In this document: positions 27,688 through 35,250 of the stretch, one piece after another
How the letters are laid out: every line of letters begins with the position of its first letter
How positions within the stretch are numbered: the first letter of the stretch is position 1
Source: Aneurinibacillus terranovensis DSM 18919
GTDB taxonomy: Bacteria; Bacillota; Bacilli; Aneurinibacillales; Aneurinibacillaceae
Assembly (NCBI RefSeq): GCF_000430625.1
Contig: NZ_AUMJ01000034.1
Location: 1 to 64,000, forward strand
Length of the DNA: 64,000 nucleotides
Reading direction: 5' to 3'
Program-made: the position numbers and the translations under genes
The notes under the pieces: model-generated
Database searches by the model: none
Told to the model about the DNA's origin: nothing
Seen by the model: the letters and a program-made list of their open reading frames with translations, nothing else

Positions 27688-27816
27688 AGCACATTCCTCC
27701 TGGATTAGATGTCTTTTCACATCCCTAAGTATAGGAGGAAAATATAATGTATTTGTTGTACATATGTAAATTTACTGTAAAATTGACAATAATGTAAATA
27801 TTAGTAAATACAAATA

Positions 27817-27842
27817 CACCACACTCATTGCAAGTTGTGGTG
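27817..27842. repeat. inverted repeat in the divergent control region
   Basis: CACCACA (27817-27823) and TGTGGTG (27836-27842) form a perfect 7-bp inverted repeat with a 12-bp centre. It is midway between the importer lipoprotein gene and chrB. No T-run follows and no gene ends here, so a protein-binding site is more likely than a terminator. Confidence 0.5.
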
Positions 27843-27913
27843 AAGTTTGCGAATTTGTCTAAAATACACGTATTGTTTCTACTTTAAATATAATATACTT
27901 GATTTAAAAAAAT

Positions 27914-27948
27914 ATAACAATTGTTATTTTATAACCATGGTTATAAAA
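27914..27948. promoter_or_regulatory. tandem palindromic operators upstream of split chrB
   Basis: Two perfect palindromes share the format ATAAC-N4-GTTAT: ATAACAATTGTTAT at 27914-27927, and ATAACCATGGTTAT at 27931-27944, which extends to a perfect 22-bp palindrome (27927-27948). Their centres are 17 bp apart, about 1.6 helical turns, and the pair ends 15 bp before the chrB start. The repeated half-site ATAAC strongly suggests a dimeric regulator binding twice. The ChrB N-terminal-domain protein made from this gene is a candidate regulator. Confidence 0.75.
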
Positions 27949-27963
27949 CGAAGGTGTGAAAAC

Positions 27964-28461
27964 ATGAATTGGGTTGTATTTATTTATAAAGTCCCTTCTA
28001 CCCCAACGAAATATCGCGCTTATCTTTGGCGAGAAATTAAAAAGCTGGGTGCCATTTACTTGCAAGACGGGGTATGCGTTGTTCCAGATTCAGATGATAC
28101 GCACTTATTCATAGGGTCTTTAGCTGAAAAGGTAAATGAATTTGGCGGGCAAGAGTATACTTTTCTCTCCACTACATTTTCTAAAGAAAAGAATGAGGAA
28201 ATGATACGGCAATTTAATATTGCCAGAAATCAAGAATATCAGGAATTGATTCCTCGGGTTCATCGCATTCAGGAATATTTTCAGGAAGAGGAGGACTGGG
28301 AGTTTAGCGAGTCACAGGCCCGAAAAATAAGAGAGGAATTCCAAAAACTATTGCGTCAATTTCAAGCCATAGAAACCCGGGATTATTTTGAAGCGGATGC
28401 AGGACGAAAGTTACAGTTAATGATCAACGAATGCAGGAAACAATTAATTCGACATTTCTAA
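27964..28461 (+). CDS. ChrB N-terminal-domain protein (chromate-resistance regulator-like)
   Basis: The 165-residue product matches the N-terminal half of ChrB: WVVFIYKVPSTPTKYRAYLWREIKKLGAIYLQDGVCVVP at the start (a PaaX/ChrB-type opening), then a helical, highly charged C-terminal half. In proteobacteria ChrB is one protein and is needed for chromate-induced expression. Here the C-terminal half is a separate gene 79 bp on. The ATG at 27964 has AAGGTGTG before it. Upstream frames run through the palindromes and are not supported. It may autoregulate through them. No chrA transporter is present. Confidence 0.8.
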   Translation: MNWVVFIYKVPSTPTKYRAYLWREIKKLGAIYLQDGVCVVPDSDDTHLFIGSLAEKVNEFGGQEYTFLSTTFSKEKNEEMIRQFNIARNQEYQELIPRVHRIQEYFQEEEDWEFSESQARKIREEFQKLLRQFQAIETRDYFEADAGRKLQLMINECRKQLIRHF

Positions 28462-28540
28462 AGAACGCTTGGTAAATTTCAAATGTTCACTGGACGTAAA
28501 AACAATCACACAATTTATATGGTAAGGAGTGGTTCATCAG

Positions 28541-28975
28541 ATGAAGTGGGTTACCAGAGAACATGCTAATGTTGAACGGGTTGCTTGTCCCTGGTTAATT
28601 AAACGGTTTATAGATAAAGAAGCTATATTTGACTTTGTTCCTAACAATACCAATCCGGAAACGATTACCGACGGAATTCCTTTCGATATGAAAGGGGTTG
28701 AGCTTGGTCATCACAATGGCAGATGCAGCTTTGAATCGTTTCTCTTAAAATATAAACTGGATAACGACCCTGCGTTAGTTTTAATGGGATCGATCATACA
28801 TGGTGCCGATATTCCGATTGATATTGATATCACTCGTGAATCAGCCGGACTGAGAGCTATTGCTTTTGGGTTCCATTATCTAGGGATTACTGACCATGAA
28901 AAAATCGAATTGCAGATCCCTATGTATGATGCATTATATGCCTGGTGCCAGCGGAAGGTAGGGGATTATACATAG
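28541..28975 (+). CDS. ChrB C-terminal-domain protein
   Basis: A 144-residue protein matching the C-terminal ChrB domain. It opens with the family hallmark MKWVTREHANVERVACPWL, followed by KRFIDKEA, the histidine- and cysteine-bearing GVELGHHNGRCSFESF, and GSIIHGADIPID. The conserved Arg, Cys, His and Glu residues look like a catalytic or metal site. No biochemical role for the separate domain is known to me. The ATG is preceded by TAAGGAG at a slightly long spacing; a GTG four codons earlier is the alternative. It is cotranscribed with the N-domain gene and ends at a terminator. Confidence 0.83.
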   Translation: MKWVTREHANVERVACPWLIKRFIDKEAIFDFVPNNTNPETITDGIPFDMKGVELGHHNGRCSFESFLLKYKLDNDPALVLMGSIIHGADIPIDIDITRESAGLRAIAFGFHYLGITDHEKIELQIPMYDALYAWCQRKVGDYT

Positions 28976-28980
28976 AGGAA

Positions 28981-29022
28981 GAAGCTGACTCATACGCTGC
29001 GTGTGGGTTGGCTTCTTTTTTT
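28981..29022 (+). terminator. terminator of the split chrB operon
   Basis: A 15-bp stem, beginning GAAGC and ending GCTTC with several G-U pairs, is followed by TTTTTTTG. Confidence 0.85.
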
Positions 29023-29102
29023 GTCCGATTTTTTCTTACATGGAAAGGGTAACGTAAAGTATACTATAGAGAGAAATATATTTTTGAATGGAGGTATTTA
29101 TC

Positions 29103-29786
29103 GTGAATATTGCAACGCTTGTCCGCACGCAGCAGCGGTATATCCAGCGCGTTTTTTCCTGGATGTTTGTTGGGCTTCTCATGACGGGGATTGTTGCTTT
29201 TCTCTTAGGTCGAAATGACAATGTCATCACATACTTTCAGGCGAATCCATCCGTAATGTTTGGAATTCTTATCGCGGAGCTCGTGATGGTCTTCTTCTTA
29301 TCCGCCCGCGTCAGTAAAATTTCATCGACGACGGCCACTCTCCTTTTCTTTATATATGCGGCTTTAAACGGTGTTACGTTTTCACTTCTGTTTTCCGTTT
29401 ACAGTATAGGATCGATAGCCACGACCTTCTTTGTAACCGCAGGTATGTTCGGAGCGCTCGCTGTCTACGGGTATGTAACGAAGCGTGATTTATCGAAAAT
29501 GGGCTCCATTCTTTTTATGGCGCTTATCGGGCTTATTCTCGCCACGGTGGTTAATATGTTCGTTACCAGCAGCGGTTTTACGCTGGTCATTACGTATTTG
29601 GGCGTTATTATATTCGCCGGACTTACCGCGTATGATATGCAAACGATTAAACAATACCACACGTTTACGAAAGACGCTGACGATGATGTAATCACCCGTT
29701 CCGCCATTATGGGCGCGCTCGTCCTGTACCTTGATTTTATTAACCTGTTCCTTTATCTTCTGCGGATTTTCGGAAACCGCGATTAA
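29103..29786 (+). CDS. Bax inhibitor-1/YccA family membrane protein
   Basis: A 227-residue protein with seven hydrophobic helices ending in the family's C-terminal signature GLTAYDMQTIK and ALVLYLDFINLFLYLLRIFG. Bacterial members such as B. subtilis YetJ act as pH-sensitive calcium leak channels. The GTG at 29103 is chosen, since ATGGAGG at 29088 is its ribosome site rather than a start. It is a single gene between the chrB operon and a small LSM-like gene. Confidence 0.92.
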   Translation: MNIATLVRTQQRYIQRVFSWMFVGLLMTGIVAFLLGRNDNVITYFQANPSVMFGILIAELVMVFFLSARVSKISSTTATLLFFIYAALNGVTFSLLFSVYSIGSIATTFFVTAGMFGALAVYGYVTKRDLSKMGSILFMALIGLILATVVNMFVTSSGFTLVITYLGVIIFAGLTAYDMQTIKQYHTFTKDADDDVITRSAIMGALVLYLDFINLFLYLLRIFGNRD

Positions 29787-29877
29787 TTTAGGTTTTCAGG
29801 TAAGATAAATAACTACAGCATGTCTCCCTTTTTTCCATACCATATAAGTATAGGTTACGGGAGAGGAGGCATAAAGT

Positions 29878-30150
29878 ATGGCTGATGAGAACCAAACAAA
29901 CCAGGTTGAACAAGCTGACCAAATCGACCAGGTCAATCAGGCGAACCTTGTGGATACGACGGGGCAGGCAAGCTTTATCGGACGGCTGCTTCGGAATCGG
30001 GCAAACATCTTAGTAACCACAACTATTGTTCGCAGAGACAACACGACCATTACCGGAACCGTTGCTTTTGTAAACGATAGTGCCGTGGGGATTGCACGCG
30101 GTGCCACTGTTGCTGTCATACCGTTCCGCAGTATCGTTGAAGTGCGCTAA
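29878..30150 (+). CDS. small LSM-like protein with Asn/Gln-rich N-terminus
   Basis: A 90-residue protein. The first 30 residues are low-complexity and polar with a repeating NQ/DQ pattern (QVEQADQIDQVNQANLVD). The rest, RANILVTTTIVRRDN, GTVAFVNDSAVGI and AVIPFRSIVEVR, has the five-strand pattern of LSM/DUF2642-like spore-coat-associated proteins. The family call is tentative. The ATG follows GGGAGAGGAGGC. It converges on a similar small gene across a perfect palindrome. Confidence 0.6.
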   Translation: MADENQTNQVEQADQIDQVNQANLVDTTGQASFIGRLLRNRANILVTTTIVRRDNTTITGTVAFVNDSAVGIARGATVAVIPFRSIVEVR

Positions 30151-30160
30151 CGTCCCTTAT

Positions 30161-30496
30161 TCATGGCGGCGAAGAACATGTTCTTCGCCGCCTTTTCTGT
30201 TGTGGCGTTATTTTTCCATTCCTTTTTTTACTTGCGTTCCCTATATTCCGTGCTTTTTTGCCTTCTCCTGTTACGTTGGAACCGGTCGGTTTGGGTTCAT
30301 CTGAAGGCTGGTAAGGTGAAATCGCCATAATTGACCGCAGAAAAATATCCATCACTCGGGAAGTGGTTGTGCTTACCGTAATAAAATCTTCATGGACTTT
30401 CATAAGGGTACCAGTCACATGACTTCCATCTATCAGATAAACAACAACCTGCTGTAAAATTCTTTCATACATAATCAGTCGATCAAGTAAACGCAT
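30161..30496 (-). CDS. DUF2642-like small protein with basic tail
   Basis: A 111-residue protein. Residues 8-60 (RILQQVVVYLIDGSHVTGT, then a strand EDFITVSTTTSRVMDIFLRSIMAISPY in parts) have the short beta-barrel pattern of DUF2642/LSM-like spore-coat proteins. The C-terminus is low-complexity and very basic (KKRNGKITPQQKRRRR). The ATG at 30496 follows GGAGAAGGAAG; an upstream ATG lies in the mutY terminator and is rejected. The last ten codons read through the plus-strand terminator palindrome, so the tail may be a late extension. Confidence 0.6.
   Translation of the reverse strand: MRLLDRLIMYERILQQVVVYLIDGSHVTGTLMKVHEDFITVSTTTSRVMDIFLRSIMAISPYQPSDEPKPTGSNVTGEGKKARNIGNASKKRNGKITPQQKRRRRTCSSPP
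30165..30196. terminator. perfect 28-bp palindrome terminator between two LSM-like genes
   Basis: The half-site GGCGGCGAAGAACA continues into its exact complement (30165-30192), followed on the plus strand by TTTTCTG. It terminates the plus-strand gene. On the minus strand the same palindrome lies inside the coding region of the opposing gene. Confidence 0.8.
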
Positions 30497-30550
30497 TTTC
30501 AACTTCCTTCTCCCCTTTGTATTTATGTATGTACGCGCCTGTTCTTTGGT

Positions 30551-30590
30551 TAAAAAAGGAGGCGATTCACTCATATGAGTGGATCGCCTC
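30551..30590 (-). terminator. terminator after mutY
   Basis: On the minus strand GAGGCGATCCACTCAT pairs with ATGAGTGAATCGCCTC (one mismatch or G-U) and runs into CTTTTTTA, two bases after the mutY stop. Confidence 0.9.
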
Positions 30591-30591
30591 T

Positions 30592-31755
30592 CTAAAATAA
30601 GCTTGTTTGAAACCCTTTTGATAGTGCTTCTGCAATCTTCTTATGGGAAACGGAAAATGGATAATTCTCCATATCATCGAGCGATACCCATACGGCACGC
30701 TTCTGCTCCACCTGCTCCCTTACTTTTTCAGCAGAACCGGCAAACTTGCATACGTACACGTGCAAATTCCACTGCAGATGCGAAAAAACGTGAGTATGCT
30801 GCATAACTTTCTCATAAGGAATCGCCCGCACTCCGTCCGTTTCATATAAATACCGGCTTAGCTGCTCGATGGCCGCATTGGATAGGCCCTCCCCGGCTTT
30901 TATGCCGTCCGCTATTTCTATATTGGGAAACTCCCACAGATTGGCAAGCAGTCCCGTTTCCGGCCGTTTGTGTAAAAGCCATTTGTCGTCCGGCAACTGT
31001 ACGAGACCGACTGCCATCTCCTGTACCCTAACCTGTTTCGCTTTTGTCTTTATTGGCAGTTTTTCCGGATTTCCCGTTTCCCGGGCACGGCAGTGCTGCA
31101 TGACCGGGCACTCATGACAGCGCGGGGAACGCGGTACACAGATGAGCGCCCCTAATTCCATGAGAGCCTGATTGAAGAAAGAAGGGTTATGGAAGGCTAT
31201 AATGCGGCGGATCACCGCTTCAAACAGCTTCCGTGTTTTTGCCTTGGCGATATCGTCCTCGATATAAAGAATACGGGAAAGAACGCGCATTACATTTCCG
31301 TCTACCGCCGGTTCCGGCAACCCGTATGCAATGCTTAGAATGGCCCCGGCCGTATACGGGCCGATTCCTTTAAGCTTGTATACGTCCTCGGGCGTATTCG
31401 GCACGGTGCCCCCGTAGCTTTCCTGTACTTCTCTAACCGCCGAATGTAAATTGCGTGCACGCGAATAGTAACCAAGCCCTTCCCAAAGTTTATAGACTTC
31501 CTCCAGGTCCGCTTCCGCCAGGTCTTTTAACGTTGGAAAACGGGCCATAAACCGTTCGTAATAAGGGATGACCGTCTCTACGCGCGTCTGCTGCAGCATA
31601 ATCTCTGATACCCACACGCGGTAAGCATCGCGGTTTTCTCTCCAGGGAAGTACGCGCTGCTGCCGTTCAAACCAGTATAAAAGGTCTTCCTGAAAGGCTT
31701 CGATTTCAAAGGATGAAAGGATCGAGTCAAGCTGAACTTCTTGCTGTTTGGCCAT
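30592..31755 (-). CDS. mutY: A/G-specific adenine DNA glycosylase
   Basis: MutY removes adenine mispaired with 8-oxoguanine. The 387-residue protein has the helix-hairpin-helix LKGIGPYTAGAILS, the catalytic Asp in PAVDGNVMRVLSR, and the 4Fe-4S cysteine loop ICVPRSPRCHECPVMQHC (about residues 205-222). A C-terminal NUDIX-like 8-oxoG recognition domain follows (about 240-375). The start is ATG, although its ribosome site is weak. It equals B. subtilis yfhQ and lies beside yfhP as there. Confidence 0.95.
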   Translation of the reverse strand: MAKQQEVQLDSILSSFEIEAFQEDLLYWFERQQRVLPWRENRDAYRVWVSEIMLQQTRVETVIPYYERFMARFPTLKDLAEADLEEVYKLWEGLGYYSRARNLHSAVREVQESYGGTVPNTPEDVYKLKGIGPYTAGAILSIAYGLPEPAVDGNVMRVLSRILYIEDDIAKAKTRKLFEAVIRRIIAFHNPSFFNQALMELGALICVPRSPRCHECPVMQHCRARETGNPEKLPIKTKAKQVRVQEMAVGLVQLPDDKWLLHKRPETGLLANLWEFPNIEIADGIKAGEGLSNAAIEQLSRYLYETDGVRAIPYEKVMQHTHVFSHLQWNLHVYVCKFAGSAEKVREQVEQKRAVWVSLDDMENYPFSVSHKKIAEALSKGFQTSLF

Positions 31756-31765
31756 TTTTTGCTGT

Positions 31766-32113
31766 TCACTCCTGAATTACCGGGGCAAATGCCCACATAT
31801 GTATCTTTTCGGTTCCACCTGAAACATAAGGATTAATCATCTGCCAGAAACCGCTCTTCCCGGGTGGTTCCTCACAGCGTTTGCGTTTAAGCTTACGGTA
31901 CGACTCTACTGTCGGGACATGAAACATTTCAACGAAAAGTCCCGGCTGGTCCACCCCCTCATACACTTGAAAATCGTCCACGCCGATTTTTTCCATGGCG
32001 TGTCTAAGACTTTCCATTTGTTCCATATATTCTGTCCGTTTCTCTTCTAAAACCTTGTACTCCACAAAAACCTGAATGCCGCTCACTGTTTTGATCACCT
32101 GCTTTTTGTCCAA
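31766..32113 (-). CDS. hypothetical protein, monooxygenase-like fold suspected
   Basis: A 115-residue soluble protein upstream of mutY by 10 bp, probably in one transcript. The pattern VFVEYKVLEEKRTEYMEQM, a central FQVYEGVDQPGLFVEMF strand pair and YRKLKRKR resembles the dimeric ferredoxin-like fold of ABM-type small proteins, but no family is firmly recognised. It ends in KIHMWAFAPV. The start is ATG without a strong ribosome site nearby. It is divergent from yfhP. Confidence 0.55.
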   Translation of the reverse strand: MDKKQVIKTVSGIQVFVEYKVLEEKRTEYMEQMESLRHAMEKIGVDDFQVYEGVDQPGLFVEMFHVPTVESYRKLKRKRCEEPPGKSGFWQMINPYVSGGTEKIHMWAFAPVIQE

Positions 32114-32251
32114 AATGTAAACCCGAATGTCCCAAAGAACGATTTTATGTTAATATAGGTAAACTTTTTTCCATTCTTGCTTTATAATAAGGATAACAAA
32201 AATTAAAAGCGCCGTCAGGTTCTTTTTCAGTTAGAATTGGGGGATTATCGA

Positions 32252-33232
32252 TTGGATACAGGTACCCACGTTGCGATGGGATTTGGGCTCGCAGGTCTTG
32301 CGTATTTAGATCCGGCCGTTTCGGCAAATCCTGAATTAGCGGGAGCGGTTCTACTTGGTACAATGATTGGTTCTCAGGCGCCTGATTTTGATACCGTGTT
32401 AAAATTTGCAGGCAATGCCCGCTATATTCGAAACCACCGCGGATGGTCGCATTCCATCCCGGCTGTTCTTGTGTGGACCGGTTTAATTAGTGGAGGCATT
32501 CATCTTTTTCATCCGAGTGCATCCTTCTTGCATCTGTTTTTATGGACACTGCTTGCTGTAGCGGTCCATGTATCGATTGACCTGTTTAACGCTTATGGAA
32601 CCCAGGCTGCCCGTCCTTTTTCCAAGCGTTGGATTTCTTTTAATGTGATTAACATTTTCGATCCCTTTATTATGGGCATTCATGTAATTGGCTTTATCCT
32701 TTGGAAATCCGGGTATAACCCGGGGGCTGTTTTTTCGGGTGTTTATGCCATTATGCTTGCGTATGTGATGCAGCGTGTATGGATATACCGCCACCTCCTC
32801 AAAAAGGTTAAAAGCCAGTTTGGCAAAGAAGGGCATTATATTCTGCTCCCTACCCTATCATGGTTTCGCTGGGGAATTGTTGTGCAGACGAAAGAGGCCT
32901 CCCACGTCGGGGAAATCAATCGGGGTCACATCATCTGGTATGATACATTTGTCGGGCAAGAAGACAACGTATGGATTCGCATAGCGAGACAGGATAAAAA
33001 CGCACAGGCGTTTCTCTCCTTTACCCGCTATCCGTATGTTACATCCGTAAAACGTGAGTTCGGACATGAAGTTCGCTGGGTTGATTTACGTTATCGGACA
33101 AAGACCCATTACGCTTTTATGGCCATTGTCCACCTCGACGAAGAGTTAAACATTATTGACTCATACACAGGCTGGGTATACCGTGAACATAAAATAGAAG
33201 AGAAACTTGTTTTAGCTTTTGAAAAATCATAA
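32252..33232 (+). CDS. yfhP: YfhP-like membrane-bound metal-dependent hydrolase
   Basis: A 326-residue member of the YdjM/YfhP family: LDTGTHVAMGFGLAGLA at the N-terminus (usually MDT-THxxxG), RNHRGWSHSIPA with the likely metal histidines, four or five membrane helices to about residue 175, and a soluble C-terminal half. In B. subtilis the same family member has about the same length and lies next to mutY, where it was described as affecting the neighbouring gene's expression. The start is TTG at 32252, with GGGGGATT upstream, rather than the TTG 15 bp earlier. Confidence 0.88.
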   Translation: MDTGTHVAMGFGLAGLAYLDPAVSANPELAGAVLLGTMIGSQAPDFDTVLKFAGNARYIRNHRGWSHSIPAVLVWTGLISGGIHLFHPSASFLHLFLWTLLAVAVHVSIDLFNAYGTQAARPFSKRWISFNVINIFDPFIMGIHVIGFILWKSGYNPGAVFSGVYAIMLAYVMQRVWIYRHLLKKVKSQFGKEGHYILLPTLSWFRWGIVVQTKEASHVGEINRGHIIWYDTFVGQEDNVWIRIARQDKNAQAFLSFTRYPYVTSVKREFGHEVRWVDLRYRTKTHYAFMAIVHLDEELNIIDSYTGWVYREHKIEEKLVLAFEKS

Positions 33233-33251
33233 CGGCACTGCTAAAGGAAAA

Positions 33252-33283
33252 AGAGAAGCCGGTACACGGCTTCTCTTTTTCTT
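33252..33283 (+). terminator. terminator after yfhP
   Basis: AGAGAAGCCG pairs perfectly with CGGCTTCTCT over a 5-nt loop, followed by TTTTCTTG. Confidence 0.9.
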
Positions 33284-33335
33284 GTGTTATATTACCGCCT
33301 CATGTTACGACTGGCGTAAATAAAGTACGGGGTTA

Positions 33336-33566
33336 TTAAGACTTTTTCTTTTTCTTATCGGTAAGTTTTACATTTTGCATTCTGCGGCTCATCTGATTAA
33401 GCTGCTTTTGATTTAAATTCATTCCCATTGAACGGGCAATTTGCTGAAGCTGTTTTTCATCCATTTGCATATTAGACATCTGGCGTCTTAAATACCAGAC
33501 TCCAATCGCAAACCCCCCGGCTAATCCTATAAGCAAAGTGAGGATCGGTAAAATTATCGTCCACAT
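33336..33566 (-). CDS. yneF: YneF-like small membrane protein (UPF0154)
   Basis: A 76-residue protein with one N-terminal transmembrane helix (WTIILPILTLLIGLAGGFAI), then a conserved cytoplasmic domain with MDEKQLQQIARSMGMN and a lysine-rich end. This is the UPF0154/YneF pattern. The function is not established. The ATG is preceded by AGAAGGGACGAG. It stands alone between yfhP and azoR. Confidence 0.85.
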   Translation of the reverse strand: MWTIILPILTLLIGLAGGFAIGVWYLRRQMSNMQMDEKQLQQIARSMGMNLNQKQLNQMSRRMQNVKLTDKKKKKS

Positions 33567-33665
33567 ACAACTCGTCCCTTCTGTACAGTAATTTTAGGGC
33601 AATCAAGTGTAATTTTACTTTGCTTATACCCGCTTGTCAAAGAGGAATTTCATTATCCGACATTG

Positions 33666-34301
33666 TTACTTTTGTGCAAATGCAAATGCGACATCTTCCG
33701 CATTTCTCTTGGCAGCGGCAAGAATTTCATTCGCTTTGTCCGGTGTCGCATTCATCCCTTCAACATACAGGTGCGTATAATCGGTAATACCGATAAACGC
33801 CATAATCTGTTTTAGATAAGGATTTGTAAATTCAAGTGCAACGGCCGGTCCTTCTGAATAAAATCCTCCACGTGCCTGAATATGAAGAACGCTTTTCCCT
33901 TTTAGAAGGCCTTCGGAACCTGCTTCTGTATATTTAAACGTTTTTCCTGCCATTAAAATGTTGTCAATGTAAGCTTTCAACATTGGAGGGTAACTTAGGT
34001 TCCATAACGGTGTGACGAAAATATATTTGTCGGCTGAAAGAAATTGGTTAAGAATTTCATCCATACGATTGATGACCCGTGTTTCTTCACCGGTTAATTC
34101 CTGGCCATGTGCAAGCTTGCCCCATGCTCCGAGTACAAGACCATCGATAAAAGGAACATCTACTTTATACAAATCGACGTGTTCAATGGTATCATTTGGA
34201 TTGTGTTTTCGGTATTCAGCGAGAAAGTGATCGCCAAGCTGAAGACTGTACGACAGGTCAATCGGTTTAGGATTTGCTGTAATATATAAAACTTTTGCCA
34301 T
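33666..34301 (-). CDS. azoR: FMN-dependent NADH-azoreductase
   Basis: A 211-residue flavodoxin-fold quinone and azo-dye reductase of the AzoR/AcpD family, which protects against quinone and thiol stress. Recognisable parts are ITANPKPIDLSYSLQLG at the FMN site, FVTPLWNLSYPPMLKAYIDN, and LHIQARGGFYSEG. It is of normal length, with ATG after GGAAGGGAAGG. The promoter upstream has a palindrome over the -10, which fits control by a redox- or quinone-sensing repressor. Confidence 0.93.
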   Translation of the reverse strand: MAKVLYITANPKPIDLSYSLQLGDHFLAEYRKHNPNDTIEHVDLYKVDVPFIDGLVLGAWGKLAHGQELTGEETRVINRMDEILNQFLSADKYIFVTPLWNLSYPPMLKAYIDNILMAGKTFKYTEAGSEGLLKGKSVLHIQARGGFYSEGPAVALEFTNPYLKQIMAFIGITDYTHLYVEGMNATPDKANEILAAAKRNAEDVAFAFAQK

Positions 34302-34358
34302 AAAAATTCCTTCCCTTCATGTTTTATTCTAAGTATGTTATTTTTTGCTCTATTAACT

Positions 34359-34393
34359 TACTTAAGTATATATTATTATTTATTGTAAGTAAA
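34359..34393 (-). promoter_or_regulatory. azoR promoter with palindrome over the -10 element
   Basis: On the minus strand TTTACT (34388-34393), a 17-bp spacer and TATACT (34365-34370) form the promoter. The perfect palindrome TACTTAAGTA (34359-34368) overlaps the -10, a position suited to a repressor. Which repressor (MarR or HxlR type) is not determinable. Confidence 0.55.
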
Positions 34394-34513
34394 CTACTTT
34401 TTACGATAATTTTTGAATCTCAATAGTATCTTCCCCGTTTTTTGGGTATACATAATCGCAAATAGAAAAAGATTTGGAATGTGAATGTGGAGTTGATAAA
34501 GGAAAAAGGCACC

Positions 34514-34554
34514 AAAAAGACAGCCGGTAATCACTGTACAAGCCGGCTGTCTTT
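34514..34554 (-). terminator. terminator of the sulfate assimilation operon
   Basis: AAAGACAGCCGG pairs perfectly with CCGGCTGTCTTT over a 15-nt loop; on the minus strand it runs into TTGGTGCC with a TTTTT just inside. It lies about 35 bp after the cysC stop. Confidence 0.75.
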
Positions 34555-34590
34555 GATGGTATTTACATTCTACAACTGTAAATTGTCAGG

Positions 34591-35190
34591 TTATTGCTGA
34601 ATAATCCCTTTTTTCACGAGATATTGAATCACCTGTTCAACGGATTGTTCTAATGATTGTTTGTCTGTCTCTACGATGAGTTCCGGATGATCTGGTTCTT
34701 CATACGGAGAAGAAATTCCCGTGAATTGAGGAATCTCTCCGGTTTTTGCTTTTTTATAAAGTCCCTTCGGGTCGCGCTTTTCGCATTCTTCCAGTGAACA
34801 CTTGACATAAATCTCAATAAATTCACCGTCATTTACAAGGCTGCGCGCCAGATTGCGGTCCTCTTTGTAAGGGGAAATAAAAGCCGTGAGAACAATAATA
34901 CCTGCATCCACAAATAACTTCGCTACTTCTCCGATACGGCGAATATTCTCCGTGCGGTCCTCCGGGCTGAAGCCTAAATCTTTGTTGATACCGTGCCGGA
35001 TATTGTCGCCGTCTAATAGATACGTTCTCAACCCTCTATCGTACAGTCGTTTTTCAAGTTCATTGGCAAGTGTTGATTTACCGGAAGCCGAAAGTCCGGT
35101 AAACCAGAGAATACCGCTCTTATGCTTGTTTAGTGACTGGCGGTCTTCTTTGGATATGGTTGTTTGATGCCAGACAATATTGTGTGCCAT
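34591..35190 (-). CDS. cysC: adenylyl-sulfate kinase
   Basis: CysC phosphorylates APS to PAPS. The 199-residue product has Walker [10 protein letters not shown], the [15 protein letters not shown] loop that binds APS, and the FISPYKEDR and [19 protein letters not shown] lid segments. It is the last gene of the riboswitch-led operon, 60 bp after sat. The ATG is preceded by AGGAGGGTGAAACC. Confidence 0.96.
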   Translation of the reverse strand: MAHNIVWHQTTISKEDRQSLNKHKSGILWFTGLSASGKSTLANELEKRLYDRGLRTYLLDGDNIRHGINKDLGFSPEDRTENIRRIGEVAKLFVDAGIIVLTAFISPYKEDRNLARSLVNDGEFIEIYVKCSLEECEKRDPKGLYKKAKTGEIPQFTGISSPYEEPDHPELIVETDKQSLEQSVEQVIQYLVKKGIIQQ

Positions 35191-35250
35191 GGTTTCACCC
35201 TCCTACTTTTCACTGAATGCGTCTTTTCTCTAACGTCCATTTCACACGTA

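Noticed and set aside
27847-27963. Longer ChrB N-domain protein
   Set aside because: The added residues would come from AT-rich promoter and palindrome sequence, and the family starts at the 27964 ATG.
27964-28975. A chromate efflux operon
   Set aside because: Only ChrB-type domains are present. No ChrA-like transporter is found in the window.
30497-30574. N-terminal extension of the minus-strand LSM-like gene
   Set aside because: It would be translated from the mutY terminator stem and lacks a well-spaced ribosome site.
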